The position numbers were made by a program, and so were the translations under genes. Positions 12,972-14,773 of a stretch of DNA of 14,773 nucleotides are shown here, piece by piece (positions within the stretch are counted from its first letter, which is position 1; each line of letters starts with the position of its first letter). The stretch comes from an uncultured Oscillospiraceae bacterium (GTDB lineage Bacteria; Bacillota; Clostridia; Oscillospirales; Acutalibacteraceae). The notes below the pieces were generated by a model. That model saw nothing but the letters and a program-made list of their open reading frames with translations. It searched no databases and was not told the DNA's origin. The DNA lies in NCBI GenBank assembly GCA_910588415.1, contig CAJUPK010000049.1:1-14773 (forward strand). The letters are read 5' to 3'.

Positions 12972-13508
12972 TTATGCTACCATCACTCGAATCCGGTCCA
13001 AAGCGGCACGCAGGGGCCGGTACAGAAACAGCATCAGGAGAAAGTTTCCTCCGGCGTGCAAAAAGTCAAAAGGCAGGCCGCTGACTGCCCAGGCAAAGGC
13101 CATTTTAAGCCCCCCCACAGGCAGATAGGCCAGCGAGCAAAGGCTGCCAAACGCCAGCCCAAACAACCCCGAGAACACCGCCCACTGCCAGGCGCGGTCC
13201 ATGCGCCTGCACAGCCAGGTCAGCGCCGCCAGCAGCGGCCAGATGTACAGGTACATCACCCACCAGGTTCCAAAGCCGTACAGCAGGCCTTCCAGCAGCA
13301 AAAACACTGCTAGCCCCCCGCCGGCCATGGGCCCAAAGCTCAGGGTAAAAAGCACCGTCAGCAGGCTGACTGGCTCAAAGTTTGGCAAAAAAGCCATAGC
13401 CTCCTTGGAGACCGTCAGCAGCACCCCCATGATGGCCCCGGCGCAAAGCCTCCGCAGGGCCTGGGCTCCCGTTGGTCCCACTGTTCGCACAGGCGGTACG
13501 CGGCTCAA
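12972..13508 (-). CDS. ECF transporter S component, probably cobalamin-related
   Basis: 178 residues, five to six membrane segments: AGAIMGVLLTVSKEAMAFLP, LTVLFTLSFGPMAGGGLAVFLLLEGLLYG, VMYLYIWPLLAALTWLC, WAVFSGLFGLAFGSLCSLAY, KMAFAWAVSGLPFDFLHAGGNFLLMLFLY. The LPNFEPVSLLTVLF stretch and the overall layout match ECF substrate-binding (S) proteins, which capture vitamins or metals and share an EcfAAT energy module; no A or T gene is here. A cobalamin riboswitch heads the operon, so vitamin B12 or a precursor is the likely substrate (inference from regulation). The start is uncertain: the frame opens with TTG at 13508, overlapping the lipoprotein stop; an internal ATG near residue 27 would cut into the first helix. 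Confidence 0.78.
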   Translation of the reverse strand: MSRVPPVRTVGPTGAQALRRLCAGAIMGVLLTVSKEAMAFLPNFEPVSLLTVLFTLSFGPMAGGGLAVFLLLEGLLYGFGTWWVMYLYIWPLLAALTWLCRRMDRAWQWAVFSGLFGLAFGSLCSLAYLPVGGLKMAFAWAVSGLPFDFLHAGGNFLLMLFLYRPLRAALDRIRVMVA

Positions 13509-13942
13509 TAGCCCGCCATCAGGGTCAGTTCATACTGGCCCCCCTCTTCAAGGGGCGTACTGTCCACCCCTGTGGTGGCCTGCTCTCCGCCGATGGTCAG
13601 GCACCACCATTCCTGCTTGCCGCTGTCAGCGGTCTCCCCGTCCACCGTTGTAACAAACAGCCCGTACTCGCTGTCATCCCCGGCTATCAGCTCTTCATCC
13701 AGCAAAGCCGCGCCCAGCATGTCCTGCTGGGTTTCAATGGCAAACTCCTTGCTGTTGCCGTCCCCGTGTACAACGGTAACAACAATAGATTTTACCGCTG
13801 TCTCCCCGGCAGAAGAACCAGCGCCGCCGTTTGTCTCTTTGCCGCAGCCTGCCAGCAGTCCCAGGCAGAGGATCAGCGGCAGCACCAGGGCCAGCACCCG
13901 GACAAAACTCTTGTGTGTGGTACATGCAGTCTTTTCTTTCAT
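13505..13942 (-). CDS. DUF4430 (transcobalamin-like) lipoprotein
   Basis: 145 residues. A lipoprotein signal (FVRVLALVLPLILCLGLLAGC, lipobox LAGC with Cys33) is followed by a Gly/Ser/Glu linker and a beta-rich domain of the DUF4430 type: SIVVTVVHGDGNSKEFAIET, DMLGAALLDEELIAGDDSEYGLFVTTVDG, then EWWCLTIGGEQATTGVDSTPLEEGGQYEL. DUF4430 is related to the beta domain of transcobalamin/intrinsic factor. Anchored on the outer face of the membrane, it could hand a ligand to the S component encoded next. AGGAGG lies seven bases before the ATG at 13942. The frame stays open upstream to 14131, but that part is the riboswitch leader. The stop overlaps the TTG start of the ECF gene. Confidence 0.88.
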   Translation of the reverse strand: MKEKTACTTHKSFVRVLALVLPLILCLGLLAGCGKETNGGAGSSAGETAVKSIVVTVVHGDGNSKEFAIETQQDMLGAALLDEELIAGDDSEYGLFVTTVDGETADSGKQEWWCLTIGGEQATTGVDSTPLEEGGQYELTLMAGY

Positions 13943-13978
13943 GTTGCAGCCTCCTAAAAATAATTTTAGGGATGGCCT

Positions 13979-14010
13979 GTCCGGCAGGGGTGGACCAGTC
14001 CCCGCCGGAC
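13979..14010 (-). other. Long hairpin between riboswitch terminator and ribosome binding site
   Basis: GTCCGGC-a-GGGG pairs with CCCC-g-CCGGAC around a nine-base loop in the leader, just downstream of the intrinsic terminator. It may protect the processed or read-through mRNA, or act as a second switch element. It has no T-run on the coding side. Confidence 0.5.
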
Positions 14011-14041
14011 AAAAAAGCGCTGCCTCTGCAAGCAGACCGCT
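14011..14041 (-). terminator. Intrinsic terminator in the riboswitch expression platform
   Basis: On the minus strand AGCG-gt-CTGC pairs with GCAG-CGCT around TTGCAGAG and is followed by six T residues (14011-14016). It lies about 40 bases after the end of the cobalamin aptamer and before the DUF4430 start, so transcription attenuation is the likely mode of control. Confidence 0.65.
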
Positions 14042-14083
14042 CCTGCGCGAATCGCTGAACATCGCAGCTATCGCACGGCCCTT

Positions 14084-14295
14084 CGGGCAAGTCTTCCGGC
14101 TTAGACTTGGAGAGGCCGTCCTACGCTGCAAAAGCTCCAGCCTCTTACGCGCACCCTCCGCCTTCCCGGCGCCGCCCCAGGGCGGCTTCCAGTGGCATGT
14201 GGCCGGAAAACCTGTCCGGCCGGGGGGGTGCGCTCCGTCATCACGGCGACGGGTTCGCCAGGGATTTTCACCTGCCGGACGGTTACCTCTGCCCG
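14084..14295 (-). promoter_or_regulatory. Cobalamin riboswitch aptamer
   Basis: On the minus strand the characteristic blocks appear in order: GGTAACC, then CAGGTGAAAATCCCTGG (about 14260-14276), a junction CCCGTCGCCGTGATGACGG, the conserved GCCACTGG (about 14189-14196), CGGGAAGGCGG, and the 3' B12-box AAGTCTAAGCCGGAAGACTTGCC (14086-14108). The closing P1 stem is CGGGCA (14290-14295) with TGCCCG (14084-14089). It binds adenosylcobalamin or a related corrinoid and should switch off the DUF4430/ECF operon when the ligand is abundant. Length is about 212 bases, normal for the class. Confidence 0.9.
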
Positions 14296-14391
14296 GCAGC
14301 GGGCCTGCCGGAGATCTCCCCCTCCAGCCCGCCTGTTCCTATGTTCGGCCGCGGCCGTACCGCGGACACCTCGAAGTCCCAACAGCTACAC

Positions 14392-14420
14392 AATATACCA
14401 CAAGTAGGGGAAAAAGTCAA
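14392..14420 (-). promoter_or_regulatory. Sigma-A promoter of the cobalamin riboswitch operon
   Basis: TTGACT (14415-14420) and TATATT (14392-14397), 17 bases apart on the minus strand, are a strong match to the housekeeping consensus. Transcription would begin near 14385, about 90 bases before the aptamer's P1 stem. No gene is visible between here and the hairpin at 14574. Confidence 0.8.
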
Positions 14421-14573
14421 ATATTGTCCCCAGAGGGATGCGTTAATATATGGCGGCGAAACTTCCGGCATGGAACGCAAAAAGTCCTGCCCGCTTTTTC
14501 AAAGATGGTGGTTCTTCGGGGCAAGCTCCTAAGCCGCAGGCCATACACACTCCCCCGCCAGGCCCCCCAAAAC

Positions 14574-14611
14574 ATAAAAACCAGCCCGAAGGCTTCGCGC
14601 CCTCGGGCTGG
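14574..14611 (-). terminator. Rho-independent terminator of the right-edge gene
   Basis: CCAGCCCGA (14581-14589) pairs with TCGGGCTGG (14603-14611) around a GC-rich 13-base loop. On the minus strand it is followed by TTTTTATGTTTT. It lies about 82 bases after the stop at 14694. Confidence 0.85.
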
Positions 14612-14693
14612 TCCCTATCCCGGCCTAAAGGTCAGGGCCGGAAGAGATTCTTTCGTTCTTTGTACAATCCGCTAACTTTCAGCTTCAGTCTGC

Positions 14694-14773
14694 TCAGTCC
14701 TTAGCAAAAGCACCATTATTGGCGGCCCACTCGGCCTCCAGGGTCTTCCAGTCTTTGCTTTCGACCAGCTGGA
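14694..14773 (-). CDS. C-terminal end of an unidentified protein (partial)
   Basis: The last 25 codons of a minus-strand gene enter the window from the right, ending in a TGA at 14694-14696. The residues (QLVESKDWKTLEAEWAANNG and AFAKD) have normal soluble-protein composition, and a clear terminator follows. The other two minus-strand frames over this stretch also close quickly and look less protein-like. Too little is visible to name a family. Confidence 0.55.
   Translation of the reverse strand, partial: QLVESKDWKTLEAEWAANNGAFAKD

Noticed and set aside
13572..14675. Plus-strand frame of 367 codons over the DUF4430 gene and riboswitch
   Set aside because: It runs across a promoter, an aptamer and two terminators on the other strand and has Ser/Pro/Arg-rich shadow composition.
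1..14773. CRISPR array, insertion sequence, rRNA or tRNA genes
   Set aside because: No spaced direct repeats, transposase frames or RNA-gene signatures were found in reading the window on both strands.

Overview
The window is a GC-rich stretch (about 60% by eye) of a chromosome that looks like a Bacillota/Clostridia gut-type anaerobe. The grounds are AGGAGG-type ribosome binding sites, some TTG and GTG starts, a YitT/DUF2179 membrane protein, a DUF4430 lipoprotein with an ECF S component under a cobalamin riboswitch, and phage proteins of the XkdP/Q/T/U (PBSX-like) type. An Oscillospiraceae-like host is my guess from the GC content; no marker gene fixes it.

Layout. 1-2517 (minus strand): the N-terminal part of an ABC transporter ATPase, an HD-domain protein and a YitT-family membrane protein. 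2778-11299 (minus strand, transcribed right to left): a compact phage-derived operon of eleven recognisable genes plus a 49-codon ORF. Its order is portal, prohead protease, major capsid protein, connector, head closure, tail-terminator/tube-like fusion, tiny ORF, LysM protein, gp27/XkdQ hub, gp45-like spike, gp25-like, gp47/J-like and YmfQ-like. 11627-12707 (plus strand): two tandem paralogous TM2-domain proteins, divergent from the phage operon. 12972-14420 (minus strand): a strong sigma-A-type promoter, a cobalamin riboswitch with an intrinsic terminator, a DUF4430 lipoprotein and an ECF transporter S component, probably a vitamin B12-related uptake unit. 14694-14773: the C-terminal end of an unidentified minus-strand gene with its own terminator.

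The phage-derived operon is the main point of interest. It keeps the synteny of a contractile-tailed (myovirus) structural module from portal to the gp7/I-like protein. The parts that would make a DNA-packaging phage with a tail shaft are missing: no terminase, no sheath, no separate tube gene, no tail chaperones, no large tape-measure gene, no tail fibre, and no lysis, replication, regulatory or integrase genes. The remaining reading frames are intact, tightly coupled (several ATGA overlaps) and have good ribosome binding sites, which suggests a maintained operon and not a decaying prophage. Its products would be expected to build a capsid whose connector sits almost directly on a baseplate. 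That particle model is inference; the gene content and order are read from the sequence.
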